Notes under the pieces: generated by a model
The model's database searches: none
What the model was told of the DNA's origin: nothing
The model's input: the letters and a program-made list of their open reading frames with translations, nothing else
Part shown: positions 23,145 through 34,033 of the stretch, in pieces
Layout: each line of letters begins with the position of its first letter
How positions within the stretch are numbered: position 1 is the stretch's first letter
Made by a program: the position numbers and the translations under genes
Source: Capra hircus
Taxonomy: Eukaryota; Chordata; Mammalia; Artiodactyla; Bovidae
DNA: 64,000 nucleotides
Reading direction: 5' to 3'
Assembly (NCBI RefSeq): GCF_001704415.2
Contig: NC_030814.1
Location: 72,471,121 to 72,535,120, forward strand

Positions 23145-23358
23145 CCTTCCCTGGTGGCTCAGATGGTAAAGAATATGCCTGCAGGGCAGGAGATCCAGGT
23201 TTGATCCCTGGGTAGGGAAGATCCCCTGAAGGAGGGCATGGCAACCCACTCCAGTTTTCTTGTCTGGAGAACTCCATGCATAGAGGAGCCTGGCAGGCTA
23301 CAGCCCATGTGTCACAAAGAGTCAGACACGACTGAGCAGCTAACACACACAAACACAC
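23145..23358 (+). mobile_element. Bov-tA SINE
   Basis: From CCTTCCCTGGTGGCTCAGAT to AGTCAGACACGACTGAGCAG with a short ACAC tail. Confidence 0.9.
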
Positions 23359-23384
23359 AGGCTCTGGAGAGGTGGGCATGGAGT

Positions 23385-23790
23385 CCCGGCTTCCTGTTGC
23401 TGTATAAAAAACCACCCAAAATCCAGTGACTTAAAACTACAATAATCACTTATTTTGCTCACAGATCTGCAATTTGGGTAGCACTTGATAGAGATGGTCC
23501 CTCTCTACTCCAAAGCCCTGTCGATTGGAATGGCTCACAGGCCAGGACAGGGGCCATCTGCGCTTTCTAGCGGGGCAGTCTTCGCAGGCTCTCAGATGGA
23601 ACCTCAGCTGGGGTGTCAACTGGGATAGATCTTTGTGGCCTCTGCACATGACCACTTGGCTTCCTCATGGCACAATGGCTGGGTTCCCAGGATGAGATCC
23701 CAAGAGATGAGAGGCAGAAGCTGCCTGTTTCTTAAGGCACCAGCCTGAAACCTGGCACAGCTTCACCACCACTGTATTCTATTAGAGTCC
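23385..23790 (+). repeat. Old interspersed element, family not assigned
   Basis: TTGCTGTATAAAAAACCACC, GTGACTTAAAACTACAATAA and ATCTGCAATTTGGG resemble a common mammalian LTR or DNA-element text, but I cannot name the family safely. Confidence 0.4.
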
Positions 23791-23929
23791 CAGGGTCCAT
23801 GTCCAAGGCACTGTTTTAGGCACTGAGGAACACAGATGTGAACAAAATTTCTCTTTGCCTTGGAAGTTCCCAGGACTGAGCCCTTGGACCTCAGCTCTGC
23901 TCTGTCGGCACTTGCCATTTCATGATCCC

Positions 23930-25920
23930 ATTCAGGCATGGGCATTGGATGTCACATGCACAGAACACCTGTGGCCTGGCATGAAATCCTGAAGAGCACA
24001 TCCAACTGCCTGCTCACAGCTCCACCTGGGCATCTTACATGCACCTGTCTCACATCTATTGCATTCAAAGCTGAATTCCTGGCTTTCCCCTATCCCCCAA
24101 CTTTCTCCTCCCATAATCTTCTCCATCCTTCCACCTACTCAGCCAAAAATCCTGGACTGGTCCTAACTCATCTCTTTCTAACCCATCAGCACATTCCCTA
24201 TTCAGCTCTACCTACAAAATATCCAGGATCCAGCCGCTTCTCTCCATCTCCATCGCCGCACCCTAGTCCAAATGGACTGTCATCTTCCCTGTACTATGGC
24301 AATGGTATGCTGGCCCCAGCTTCCTCCGTGGCCCAAGAACAATCTACTGTCTACACAGTTCAGTTCAGTTCAGTTCAGTCACTCAGTTGTGTCTGACTCT
24401 GTAACACCATGGACTACAGCACGCCAGGCCTCCCTGTCCATCATCAAAGTTTACTCAAACTCATGTCCATTGAGTCAGTGATACCATCCAACCATCTCAT
24501 CCTCTGTCATCTCCTTCTCCTCCTGCCTTCAATCTTTCTCAGCATCAGGTTCTTTTCTGATGAGTCAGTTTTTCACATCAGGTGGCCAAAGTATTAGAGT
24601 TTCAGTTTTAGCATCAGTCCTTCCAATGAATATTCAGGACTGATTTCCCTTAGGATTGACTGGTTGGATGTCTTTGCTGTCCAAGGGACTCTCAAGAGTC
24701 TTCTCGAACATCACAGTTCAAAAGCATCAATTCTTCGGTGCTCAGCTTTCTTTATAGTCCAACTCTCACATCCATACATGACTACTGGAAAAACCATAGC
24801 TTTGACTAGACAGACCTTTGTCGGCAATGTCTCTGCTTTTTAATATGCTGTCTAGGTTGGTCATAGCTTTTCTTCCAAGGAGCAAGCGTCTTTTAATTTC
24901 ATGGCTGCAGTCAGCATCTGCAGTGATTTTTGAGCCCAGAAAAATAAAGTCTCTCACTGTTTCATTGTTTCCCCATCTATTTGCCATGAAGTGATGGGAC
25001 CAGATGCCATGATCTTAGTTTTCTGAATGTTGAATTTTAAGCCAGCTTTTTCACTCTCCTTTTTTATTTTCATCAAGAGGCTCTTTAGTTCCTCTTCGCT
25101 TTCTGCCATAAGGGTGGTGTCATCTGCATATCTGGGGTTATTGATATTTCTCCCAGCTTCCCTGATAGTTCAGTTGGTAAAGAATCCACCTGCAATGCAG
25201 GAGACCCTGGTTCAAGTCCTGGGTTGGGAAGATCCGCTGGAGAAGGGATAGGCTACCCACTCCAGTATTCCTGGGCTTCCCTTGTGGTTCAGCTGGTAAA
25301 GAATCCGCCTGCAATGCAGGAGACCTGAGTTCGATCCCTGGGTTGGGAAGATCCCCTGGAGAAGGAAAAGACTACCCACTCCAGTATTCTGGCCTGGAGA
25401 TGTCCATGGGGTTGCAAAGAGTCGGACATGACTGAGCGACTGTCTACACAGCGAACCTTAAAAAGGAAAGTGAGATTACATCACTCCTGTGCTCACAGCC
25501 CAAGGGTCTGTAAGGCCCCACCAGCTCTCAGCAGCCCCTCTCCATGACTCTCCGCCCCTACAGCCACACTGGCTGCCTTGCAGGGCTTCAAACATGCCAG
25601 ACCCGCACCTGCCCTAGGACTTTACACTGGCTGCTTCCTCAATTCCTACCTCAAGCCAGTCCTTCCCTGCCCACTGCATTTAACTGGTCAAGCGCTCAGC
25701 CCCCGTTGCAGCACTCCCATGCCCTTTCTCTTGCTTTCTCTCCAAGCACTTCCACCTCCTGACACACCCTGTATTTTACTTATTTATTTTGCTCATCATC
25801 TGCCTTCTGGTGCTAGAACATAAGGTCCCCAGGGCCTCTCTTACTCACGACTCTGTTCTGCAGTTCCTAGGGCAGGGCCTGGCTCATGGCAAGTACTCAG
25901 AAGTCAGAGCCACAAGGGAG
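23930..25920 (+). mobile_element. L2 LINE 3' part, split by a BovB/Bov-tA insertion
   Basis: The left half (to 24358) has the AACTGCCTGCTCACAGCTCC, CTCAGCCAAAAATCCTGGAC and CAAAATATCCAGGATCC blocks of the L2 coding end. The right half (from 25452) has CACACTGGCTGCCTTGCAGG, TTATTTATTTTGCTCATCAT and CAGGGCCTGGCTCATGG. Together they give a near-continuous L2 once the insert is removed. Confidence 0.75.
24359..25438. mobile_element. Composite BovB (reverse) plus two Bov-tA-like units, with 13-bp target duplication
   Basis: The left end is the (GTTCA)n end of a reverse BovB, carrying about 0.8 kb of its 3' region to about 25150. Two partial plus-strand Bov-tA-like units then run to 25438. ACTGTCTACACAG occurs directly before (24346-24358) and after (25439-25451), a perfect 13-bp target-site duplication, so the composite probably inserted as one unit (ART2A-like). 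Confidence 0.85.
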
Positions 25921-25998
25921 AACTGACATTAGACTTAGCAAGGTAAGTGTTACTGATTTTGACAAAAGTAACACAGTCTAAGGGATCTTATTTGGTCA

Positions 25999-26275
25999 CT
26001 ACTGCTGCTGCAGCCAAGTCGCTTCAGTCGTGTCCGACTCTGTGCGACCCCAGAGACGGCAGCCCACCAGGCTCTGCCATCCTTGGGATTCTCCAGGCAA
26101 GAACACTGGAGTGGGTTGCCATTTCCTTCTCCAATGTATGAAAGTGAAAAGTGAAAGTGAAGTTGCTCAGTCGTGTCCAACTCTCAGCGACCCCATGGAC
26201 TGCAGCCTACCAGGCTCCTCCATCCATGGGATTCTCCAGGCAAGAGTACTGGAGTGGGGTGCCATTGCCTTCTCC
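25999..26275 (-). mobile_element. BOV-A2 SINE
   Basis: Reverse dimer: (TGC)n start, CGCTTCAGTCGTGTCCGACT, linker GAAAGTGAAAAGTGAAAGTG, second monomer ending GGTGCCATTGCCTTCTCC. Confidence 0.93.
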
Positions 26276-26284
26276 CTAGTCATT

Positions 26285-26425
26285 TGTTAATTATCTGCCG
26301 CCTTCTTGAACAGTAAGCTCTAGAAGAGCAAGAACTTCATGGGTCTTTTCTGCTGAGTCTCCAGTACCTAGAACAGTACCTCGCACACAGTAGACACTCA
26401 GGAAAGACCGACTGAGAAGACTAGA
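26285..26425 (+). mobile_element. L2 LINE 3' terminus
   Basis: TTGAACAGTAAGCTCTAGA, CTCCAGTACCTAGAACAGTA and ACACAGTAGACACTCAGG are the usual L2 end phrases. Confidence 0.6.
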
Positions 26426-26429
26426 TGCC

Positions 26430-26575
26430 AAGGACCAGTTACTTTCCCTCTCTGAGTATTGGTTCTTTCATCTGTAAAGTGGGAATGTAAATGCCTGCTT
26501 TAAAGGATTGACTTTAGGACTTAGTGATATAATGGATATAGTGCCCGGCAGACAGGTGTTCAATCAGTATTACCC
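26430..26575 (+). mobile_element. MIR SINE
   Basis: AGTTACTTTCCCTCTCTGAG, TTTCATCTGTAAAGTGGGAA and the GTGCCCGGCAGACAGGTG tail. Confidence 0.7.
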
Positions 26576-27220
26576 CCACCCCCGCCTGATCTTAGGCCCC
26601 CCATCCTGCCTGCCTGCCTTCCTCCCCATCCTGAGGCCTGGACAGAAGCAATGTTGGTAAATGTCCAGTCACATGGTTAGGCCCCACATGCAGAGTTATA
26701 AAGGCACATCTGGATTTTTATGGAAACCCAAGCAGAAACTAGGATCCTGGGACTCTCTTATGAGAACCCCTGCTGCTCCAGTTGAGATTTTTCTCCCATC
26801 CCCTTACCCACGCTCTCCCAGGCTTCCCTCTCCAGAAGCTTCTTAGTACATTCTTAAGAAGGGGAGAGAAAAGAGGAATAGAGGGGCCTATTTTCCAGGT
26901 CAGAGAGAGAACAGAAACAAACAGAGGGCCCTGAGAACTCATAGGTTTAGGATCTGGCCAGAAAGAGACCCAGGGGTCTGGACTCTGCCATCCTATACCC
27001 TAAAAGAGGGCCAACCATGTGACATGGGGTAAAGAGTCCAGCATGCTGGGAAGTGGTGACCCAGTAACCATGCCACCTTCTTCTGGAGACAGCCCATAGG
27101 CAGATAGAGAAGGAAAGATGTAGCAAATGTTAACATCTGGCGAACCTAGGTGAGGATATCTGGGTATTCACTGTGCTAATATTATGACTTTTCTAAAGGT
27201 TTTGTTCATTGTATTATGTT

Positions 27221-27425
27221 TGGGTTCCCTGTTGGCTCAGACAGTAAAGTGTCTGCCTGCAGTGCAGGAGACCTGGGTTCGATCCCTGGTTCGGGAAGAT
27301 CCCCCGGAGAAGCAAATGGCAACCCACTCCAGTGTTCTTGCCTGGGAAACCCCATGGACAGAGGAGCCTGGCAGGCTACAGTCCATGGGGTCACAAAGAG
27401 TTGGACACGACTGAGCAACTTCACA
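27221..27425 (+). mobile_element. Bov-tA SINE
   Basis: From GGGTTCCCTGTTGGCTCAGA to GAGTTGGACACGACTGAGCA. Confidence 0.9.
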
Positions 27426-27959
27426 TTATGTTTGGAACTTTTTTCTAGGCTTGAGCTTTTTAAAAATAAAAAAATTGGAGGCAAAAACCTTTTGCGGGGC
27501 AGAGGGGCTAGTGGCTCACTCAGTAACTATTCTTTCCTTTTCATACTTTGATTCGAGGAAGTCATAAGCCCAGAGAGATCACCAAACTTTTCTAATGTCC
27601 CTGCAGTTAGGTGTAGCCAATGACAGATAGGCAGGAATTGTTGGCTTCCAGGAAAATTCCTTGAGAAAATGACAGAAAACAGGCAGGTCTTCTTTTTACC
27701 CTACTTCCCTTCCTCCTGCTTTCTGCATGGACATGATGGATGGATCTGCAGCAGCCATCCTAGGCCATGAAGTGGCCTTGAAAGTGGAATCCAGGTACTA
27801 AGAATAATTGAATAGGAAGATAGGATTCTGGGTCTCTGATGATTGTGAAGTCATCACACCAACTATGGGCTGCCTGCTGCATGACCTCTTTAAGTGAAAG
27901 AATAAACACCTGCTTTGCTAAGCTTCTGATGAGCAGCCAAATGAACTTCCTACCTGATT

Positions 27960-28680
27960 CAGAATTTAATCCATTTTCTATTCCCTCTACACTCTGGATT
28001 TTTCCACCTGCTGGATCCCCTGCTGGGAAAGTTCACCACCACATTGTAAGGTCCTTCTCATTTTTCAAAACCCAGCTTGAATGTCACTTTCTCCTGGAGG
28101 TTTTCCCTGGATGCTTCCTCTCTCCTGGACTCACGATGCCTCCTACTGTTGTTCAGTCACTTAGTCGTGTCTGACTCTTTGTGACCCCATGGACTGCAGC
28201 ATGTCCTTCACTATCTCCTGGAGTTTGCTCAAGCACATGTCCACTGAGTCAGTGATGCCATCCCACCATCTCATCCTCGGTCATCCCCTTCTCCTCCTGC
28301 CCTCAGTCTTTCCCAGCATCAGGGGCTTTTCCAAGGAGTCTTTTCCTGGTGCTGCTGTTAAACTCCTCATCAGCCCACTTGCTGCCCATCTGAGGATTCT
28401 TTATTACTTGTTGTTTTGGCTTCTCTTTAACATTTGTCCACTTGTCCTCTAATCCCCTTGGTTTCCCGGCCACCTCACTCTCCAACTTCTCTGTGCTGCT
28501 TCTTCTCAGCCTTTCCCTGGGCTCCTCTGCCCCTGGCCACTCAGGAAGTTTGCACTGACTCAGCATTCTGTTCAGACCCTCCATTCTTTTCTCTCTTCCT
28601 GTTCCTCTGGGCAGTTGCATCCTCCCCATGACTCCAGCCACCACCTCCATGCAAATAACTCCAAATCCAACGGTGTCCTG
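27960..28680 (+). mobile_element. L2 LINE fragment, interrupted by BovB
   Basis: AAACCCAGCTTGAATGTCAC, TCCTGGAGGTTTTCCCTGG and CTGGACTCACGATGCC are L2-like. The text after the BovB insert is too diverged to place firmly. Confidence 0.4.
28147..28343 (-). mobile_element. BovB LINE 3'-end fragment
   Basis: Reverse BovB end from GTTGTTCAGTCACTTAGTCG to CATCAGGGGCTTTTCCAAGG. 5'-truncated. Confidence 0.85.
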
Positions 28681-29141
28681 GGCTGGCTTGGATCAGCTTG
28701 TGAGAACGAAGTTTTAGGAATTTTGTGAGACAGACATTAAAGCCATTATTAAAAATTAAATAAACTTATGGTTATATAAATGTTTAAAACAAAGATAACA
28801 AGCACTTAAAACACAACTTCCTAATTATTTTACTATTGTCTATGCTTTTCAGATTATTCTATATCTATTTTACCTGAATGGTGGAAATGCTGTATAAAGG
28901 AGTGCTACCACATGTCTCTTCCCAACTCTCTGCTCAGAGACATCACAGTGACAGCTTGAAACAAACCACAGGGGTAGAATTTACACCACGGATATGGGCA
29001 AACTCTACAAGGTGCTTCTCTGTTTGGAAAGCCATGTATTAAAGACTTCCCAGTATACCATGGCCCAAATAAATACCTGAAGCCAGCATGGAGTAGCTTC
29101 CTGAGTTTCAGGCTCAGATAACTCTTGGCAGCACGCCTTGT

Positions 29142-29180
29142 CTATCAGGCAGTGATGGCCTGATAGCTAGTCTATCAGGC
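29142..29180. repeat. 9-bp hairpin plus third direct copy
   Basis: CTATCAGGC (29142-29150), its exact reverse complement GCCTGATAG (29158-29166), then CTATCAGGC again (29172-29180). Confidence 0.8.
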
Positions 29181-29269
29181 ACGGCACATTCAGTGTGCCC
29201 TAAACAAGCTCACCCTCCAAAGCTGCCCCACCCCCTCAATGCCTATTTCCTTTTTTTGCAGCAGCATCA

Positions 29270-29720
29270 CTCACCCCATTGTCCAAGCCAGAAACCTGGG
29301 CATCTTCCCGGATTTATTCCGCTTTCTCTTCCCCAACATCCAATAAGTTACATCTGAAATGATGCTCAGGTCTCCCCTCCAGTCCTGTTCCAGTCTCACT
29401 GAGACTTCCCTGGTCCAGGCTTTATCATTCTTCCTGTGGATTCTGCCTCAGGTCCCTCATTGCTCTTGCTACGTCTAGCGGTACCTCCCTCCAACCCACC
29501 TCCATTTGGACCCCATAAAATGCAGATCTCATTTAGGTTTATCTTGGGCTTAAAATCCTTCAGTGACTTCCCAATTCCTACAATAAGAAAATGACACCCT
29601 TTGTATGGTCTTCTTTCTCTTTTCTTCCTCTCTCCTTCCTACTGCTTGGTCCTTCCTCATTTGACATTCAGGGAGTCTTAGTCAAGAGTCACAAACATCA
29701 CTTCTTGGCTTATTAACCAG
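29270..29720 (+). mobile_element. L2 LINE fragment
   Basis: CAAGCCAGAAACCTGGGCAT, TTAAAATCCTTCAGTGACTT and ATTTGACATTCAGG resemble the L2 coding end. Diverged. Confidence 0.45.
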
Positions 29721-30474
29721 ATATGCAGTTTACTAGCCAATAGTGGGCAGCTCAGAAACTTTCCTGGAAGGCCAGAGTCCCCTTGGAGACTAGGCAGCCT
29801 GGAATGATGCCTAAATCACATCATCAAGCAGTCCCAGGAAGACTCCCCAGATGCTACAGCCAAGCACAGACAGTACAGCTTGCCCTGTTGGTGGTAGGTG
29901 CTCCCAGAAGCAGTGTCACAGCTGCCCCCGATCCCTGGCAGGAACTGCCACCACCGTTTGCCTTTAACTAAATAGACTCTCCTCCTTTGCTGCTTCTTCC
30001 TGGCATTAGGTTCAGGTTCCTGGTCTGGGGCTGGGATGTTGGGGCTGAGGTCACATGTCCTGGAAGCAAGGAAAGCTGGGAAAGCATTGTCAGCTCCTAT
30101 AGGGGGAGGAGGGCTCTACCTCACAAGGTGGGGAATCCCCCAGACATAGGAGGGAGGCAGTTTCAATGATGAGAGGCCAACAATAACAACAGCTGTCCCC
30201 CATGCTAGCTTTTAAAATTACACAAGTAAAACACTCTTCAAGGTAAAATAGTCAAACAGCACAAGAATAAAGATGATGAAATGTACAAACTTCTTTCCTC
30301 GTGTTCTCTCAGTCCCATTTGCCAGGGGCAACTACTGTTAACAGTGTTTTGGAAGTTCTTACAGGTGTGTTCTTTGTATATCCAGATGTCTGTATTTATA
30401 TTTAAGGTGTCTGTATATAACTGTGTGACTGCAAATGCTTTCTTTGGGTCAAAATTGACTAGCTCCATAAGAAA

Positions 30475-31500
30475 AGGGAACCCTCCTATACTGTTAATGA
30501 GACTGTAAATGGATTAAGCCAGTATAGAAAACAATATGGAAGATTCACAAAAAAGTAAAAACAGAGCTGAGATATGATCCTACGAACCCACTCCTAGGCA
30601 TATATTGGGAGAAAACTATCATTCAAAATGATACATCCACCCTAATGTTCATAGCAGCATTATTTACAATAGCCAAGGCATAGAAACATCTAAATGTCCA
30701 GTGAAAGATGAGTGGAAAAAGAAGTTGTGGTACATATATACAGTGGAATATTACTTGGCCATAAAAAATGATATAATGTTGTTTGCAGAGATATAGATGG
30801 ACCAGGAGATTATCATACTAAGCGAAGTAAGTCCGAAAGAGAAAGACAAATATTATATGATATCACTTAAAATATAACACACATGAACTTATCTCTGAAA
30901 GTCAAAGTCACTCGTCATGTCCGACTCTGCAACCCCACGGACTTTACAGTCCATGGAATTCTCCAGGCCAGAATACTGCAGTGGGTAGCCTTTCCCTTCT
31001 CCAGGGATCAAACCCACGTCTCTTACATCTCCTGCGTTGGCAGGCAGATTCTTTACCAGCTGAGCCACACGGGAAGCCCAGGAATACTGGAGTGGGTAGC
31101 CTATCCCTTCTCCAGCGGATCTTCCCAACCCAGGACTTGAACCAGGGTCTCCTGCATTGCAGGTGGATTCTTCACCAACTGAGCTATTAGAGAAGCCAAT
31201 AAATAAAGTCACAGTCATAGAGAACAGACTTGTGGTTTCCAAGGGGGCAGGGAGTGAGGGGGGGATGGATTGGGAGTTTGGGATTAGCAGATGCAAGCTA
31301 TTTTATATATATATATAATGGATAAACAATAATGTCCTACTGTATAGAACAGGGAACTATATTCAATGTCCTGTGATAAACCATAATGGAAAAGAATATG
31401 AAGAAGAATATATATGTGTATAACTGATCACTTTGCTCTACAGTAGAAATTAACACATTGTAAAGCAACTATATTTCAATAAAATAATTTTAAAAAAATC
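30475..31500 (+). mobile_element. L1 3' end, itself split by a Bov SINE
   Basis: CTTGGCCATAAAAAATGATA, GATGGACCAGGAGATTATC and CAACTATATTTCAATAAAAT followed by an A-rich tail are the end of ORF2 and the 3' UTR of a ruminant-type L1. No intact ORF remains. Confidence 0.85.
30897..31196 (-). mobile_element. Bov-tA type SINE, tandem reverse copies
   Basis: The first unit runs from AAAGTCACTCGTCATGTCC to CTGAGCCACACGGGAAGCCC. A second partial unit follows, ending ACTGAGCTATTAGAGAAGCC. It sits inside the L1 end. Confidence 0.85.
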
Positions 31501-31909
31501 AGTTAGCTGCTCACATTACAGTTTGGTACCCTGGCTTCTCTCACCTCACACCATGTCTTGTACTCCTCTATCAGTGCACATGGGTCTAACCCATCCTTTC
31601 TAATGACAGCATTGCACTGAGTGGATGAACCATAATTAACTAGCCAGTCCTCTACAGATAGACATTTAGATTATTTTCAGTTTTTTGTTACAATAAACTA
31701 TGCTGCAGTGAACAGCCTTGTACACATGTCTTTGTGTGCTTGTGAGAGTAGAGATCCAAAGGATGAATTCCTGGAAGGGGAACTGACTGTTGGCTCTAAC
31801 GGAGCATGCATTTATGTCTTTGGTAAACATTGCCAAATTGTCTTCCAAAAAGCATGTGCCAGTTTGCAGCTCTACCAGCAATCTGTGAACAATTTTTTCC
31901 AGGCCCTGC

Positions 31910-32665
31910 ATAGTCTGGCTCCTGGCTGCCCTCTCACCTCATCATCTGACACTTACACACCCTACCTTTCCAACCACAGTGCCTTTGCGGATGCTGTGTC
32001 CACAACCCAAAATGTCCTTCCTCCCTTGTCTGCCAGATGAAATTCCACAAGGCCCAGCTCAGATGTCACCTCCTCTGTAGCTGTCAGAGACCCCTTCCTC
32101 TGGTATCCCACAGCTTCCTGGGCATAATTCTGGCATACACCAACTAAGGACCTATGTGTGACTGGCACTCCAGGGTCATTTTGGCAATCCAGACCGTAAC
32201 CACAGAAGAAAGGATCATGTCCACTCCTCCTTCCTTGCTGTTTCTTCAGCTACATTGTGTTTTATCTGTTATCAAGCACAGTCCTGCCTCAGGGCCTTGG
32301 CACATACAGTTCCCTCTCTATGGATCTTGCCCTCGAGCATCCTGGCCTTGATACTTCTCTGGGATCTCTGCTCCCATTCACCTCCTCACAGAGGCCTTCC
32401 CTGACCACCAGGTTTCAAGCGCCCCTATTCTAGTAAGTCTTGTCCATCTCCATTTTATCATCTCTGTGACTCTTATCACAAGCTGAAATAACCTTTGGTT
32501 TAAGCATTGATGTTTATTTTCTCTCCTGTATCTCATCTCTGCACACACACTAATTCACTACTGCAAACTCCCCAAAAAGGAGGGGTCTAGTTTTCCTTTT
32601 GTGCTGTCTCCAGCCTCAAATCTACCTGGTACCTAAGAGCTCAGTAAACGTTCACTGAATGAACC
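31910..32665 (+). mobile_element. L2 LINE 3' end(s)
   Basis: TAGTCTGGCTCCTGGCTGCC and CACAAGGCCCAGCTCAGATG start one stretch. CAGGGCCTTGGCACATACAG, GAGGCCTTCCCTGACCACC and CTCAGTAAACGTTCACTGAA give a full-style L2 terminus at 32240-32665. It may be two overlapping insertions. Confidence 0.65.
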
Positions 32666-32849
32666 ATCCATATTTTACAGAAGAGGAAACTGACATTCAG
32701 AAAGGAGAGCTGAGTAGCCAAGGTCCCACAGTTAATAAAGACCTCCAAACCCATCTAAACACTAAAACCAACTGCAGTATTTCTCCCCCGTACTCAGCAC
32801 GCCGCATTGTGTCTCCCACCAGACTAGGTTCCTGGGGGACAGGACTTGA

Positions 32850-33400
32850 GTCCGATGACGCTCCGGGGTCCCCAGCGGCGTGTCCCGGGCCCGCCCCGTG
32901 AGGCTAGCGGGCTCCGCGGAGATGTCACCCTCCCCGCCTCCTGTCAGTCAGGCCGAGGGGGTGGCGCGGCTGCCAGGGGGGGGCGCTGAGCTCAGAGCTG
33001 CCGCAGCGCCCCAGCCGGAGCAGGAGCGCGCGAGACAGCAGGGCGCTAGGAGCGAGCGGTGGCTGGCGAAGCACTCCAGGCCCGGACACTACTGCACCTC
33101 GGCTCAGGGCTCGTGCTTCGTCTGCTGCAGACCAGCCTGAACGCCTGGCCACGGCCCGATCCCTCATCGGCCGGAGCCCACCTCGGCCCAGCCCAGCCGA
33201 GCCCGTGCGTCCGCCTGCTGCAGCCTCTGCCGCAGCCGCCACTCCATCCCTAACCCGGGCCCCGCATCTAGGTGAGGCGGCGGCGCTCCGGGCGCCCCAG
33301 GCTGAGGAGAAGGGTAAAGGTCTGGGAATGGAGTGGAGGGGGAACGGGATGGGATGGGGAAGGGGCCGGAGAACGTAAACAGGACGCCGCGGGGTGCGTG
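32850..33400 (+). promoter_or_regulatory. SNCB: SNCB CpG-island promoter and non-coding exon 1
   Basis: A very GC- and CpG-rich block starts about 1 kb before the SNCB ATG. A good donor (CTAG|GTGAGG) ends a putative non-coding first exon at 33271. The matching acceptor (CCTCCCCAG) ends at 33903, nine bases before the ATG. No TATA box is evident, as usual for neuronal CpG-island promoters. The transcription start is not defined. Confidence 0.75.
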
Positions 33401-33615
33401 TCCGTATGCGCCCCGGGGTAGGTATCTCTCTTGCTTGGTGTCTGCAGCTGCCTGGATGGCCGTGTGGCCGTGCGCCCGCGCCCGTGTGCCCGTGGTGTGT
33501 TCGCGTGTCCGTGCGCGTTCGAATGTCTGAGGGTCCTGTGTGTGCACGTGAGCGTGTCCAAGGAGTATGTTTGTTTGCGTGGCCGTGTGTCTGTCGCGTG
33601 TGTACAGGCAGGCCC
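33395..33615. repeat. GT/CG-rich alternating purine-pyrimidine tract
   Basis: Low-complexity sequence such as GTGTGTTCGCGTGTCCGTGC in SNCB intron 1, rich in alternating TG and CG steps. Confidence 0.7.
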
Positions 33616-33912
33616 CCGGGCTTCGCGCGGTGCCCAGCTCTGATTCCGCGGGGCTGCAGGTTGCAGGGCCCCGGATAACCGAGGCGGGGGGCCCCTCCTG
33701 CGTCCACGGGCTTCAAGGACGCTAGGACTCGCCGCGGCCCTGTGGCCTGGCACTGGGGAAGGGAGTAAGATGGGAGGAGGTTCCGGGCCAGAAGGGCGCC
33801 TTCGGTCTCAGGGGGAGGGGAGGGGACACCTGCGGTCTCTTCACAAGGGCTGGGGTGAGGATTCGGGCGAGCGCACCGGTGCCCGTGTGTTCGTCCTCCC
33901 CAGGCCGCCAGG

Positions 33913-34033
33913 ATGGACGTGTTCATGAAGGGCCTGTCCATGGCCAAGGAAGGCGTCGTGGCTGCCGCGGAGAAAACCAAGCAGGGGGTCACCGAGGCCG
34001 CGGAGAAGACCAAGGAGGGTGTCCTCTACGTCG
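33913..34033 (+). CDS. SNCB: SNCB coding exon 1 (gene exon 2)
   Basis: Codes residues 1-40 and the first base of G41, covering the first three membrane-binding repeats. The upstream acceptor lies at 33902-33903, and the donor is GTGGGC after TACGTCG. Confidence 0.97.

Larger units (their letters stand above)
30190..31910 (+). mobile_element. Ancient L1M-type 3' end, split by a younger L1
   Basis: The left arm has CCAGGGGCAACTACTGTTAA and TTGTATATCCAGATG. The right arm, from about 31500, has GTGGATGAACCATAATTAAC, GACATTTAGATTATTTTCAG and ACATTGCCAAATTGTCTTCC. They are consecutive parts of the same old L1 3' end. The younger L1 at about 30475-31500 separates them. Confidence 0.55.
21100..32840. 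other. Repeat-rich spacer between divergent EIF4E1B and SNCB
   Basis: A head-to-head spacer of about 12 kb. No exon is recognised. L2, L1, BovB, Bov-tA and BOV-A2 make up much of it, and the rest is unique or too diverged to name. Confidence 0.6.

Noticed and set aside
32925..34013. 362-codon minus-strand open frame over the SNCB promoter and first coding exon
   Set aside because: It lies in a CpG island where stop codons are rare, overlaps the SNCB start on the other strand, and is low-complexity with no recognisable domain.
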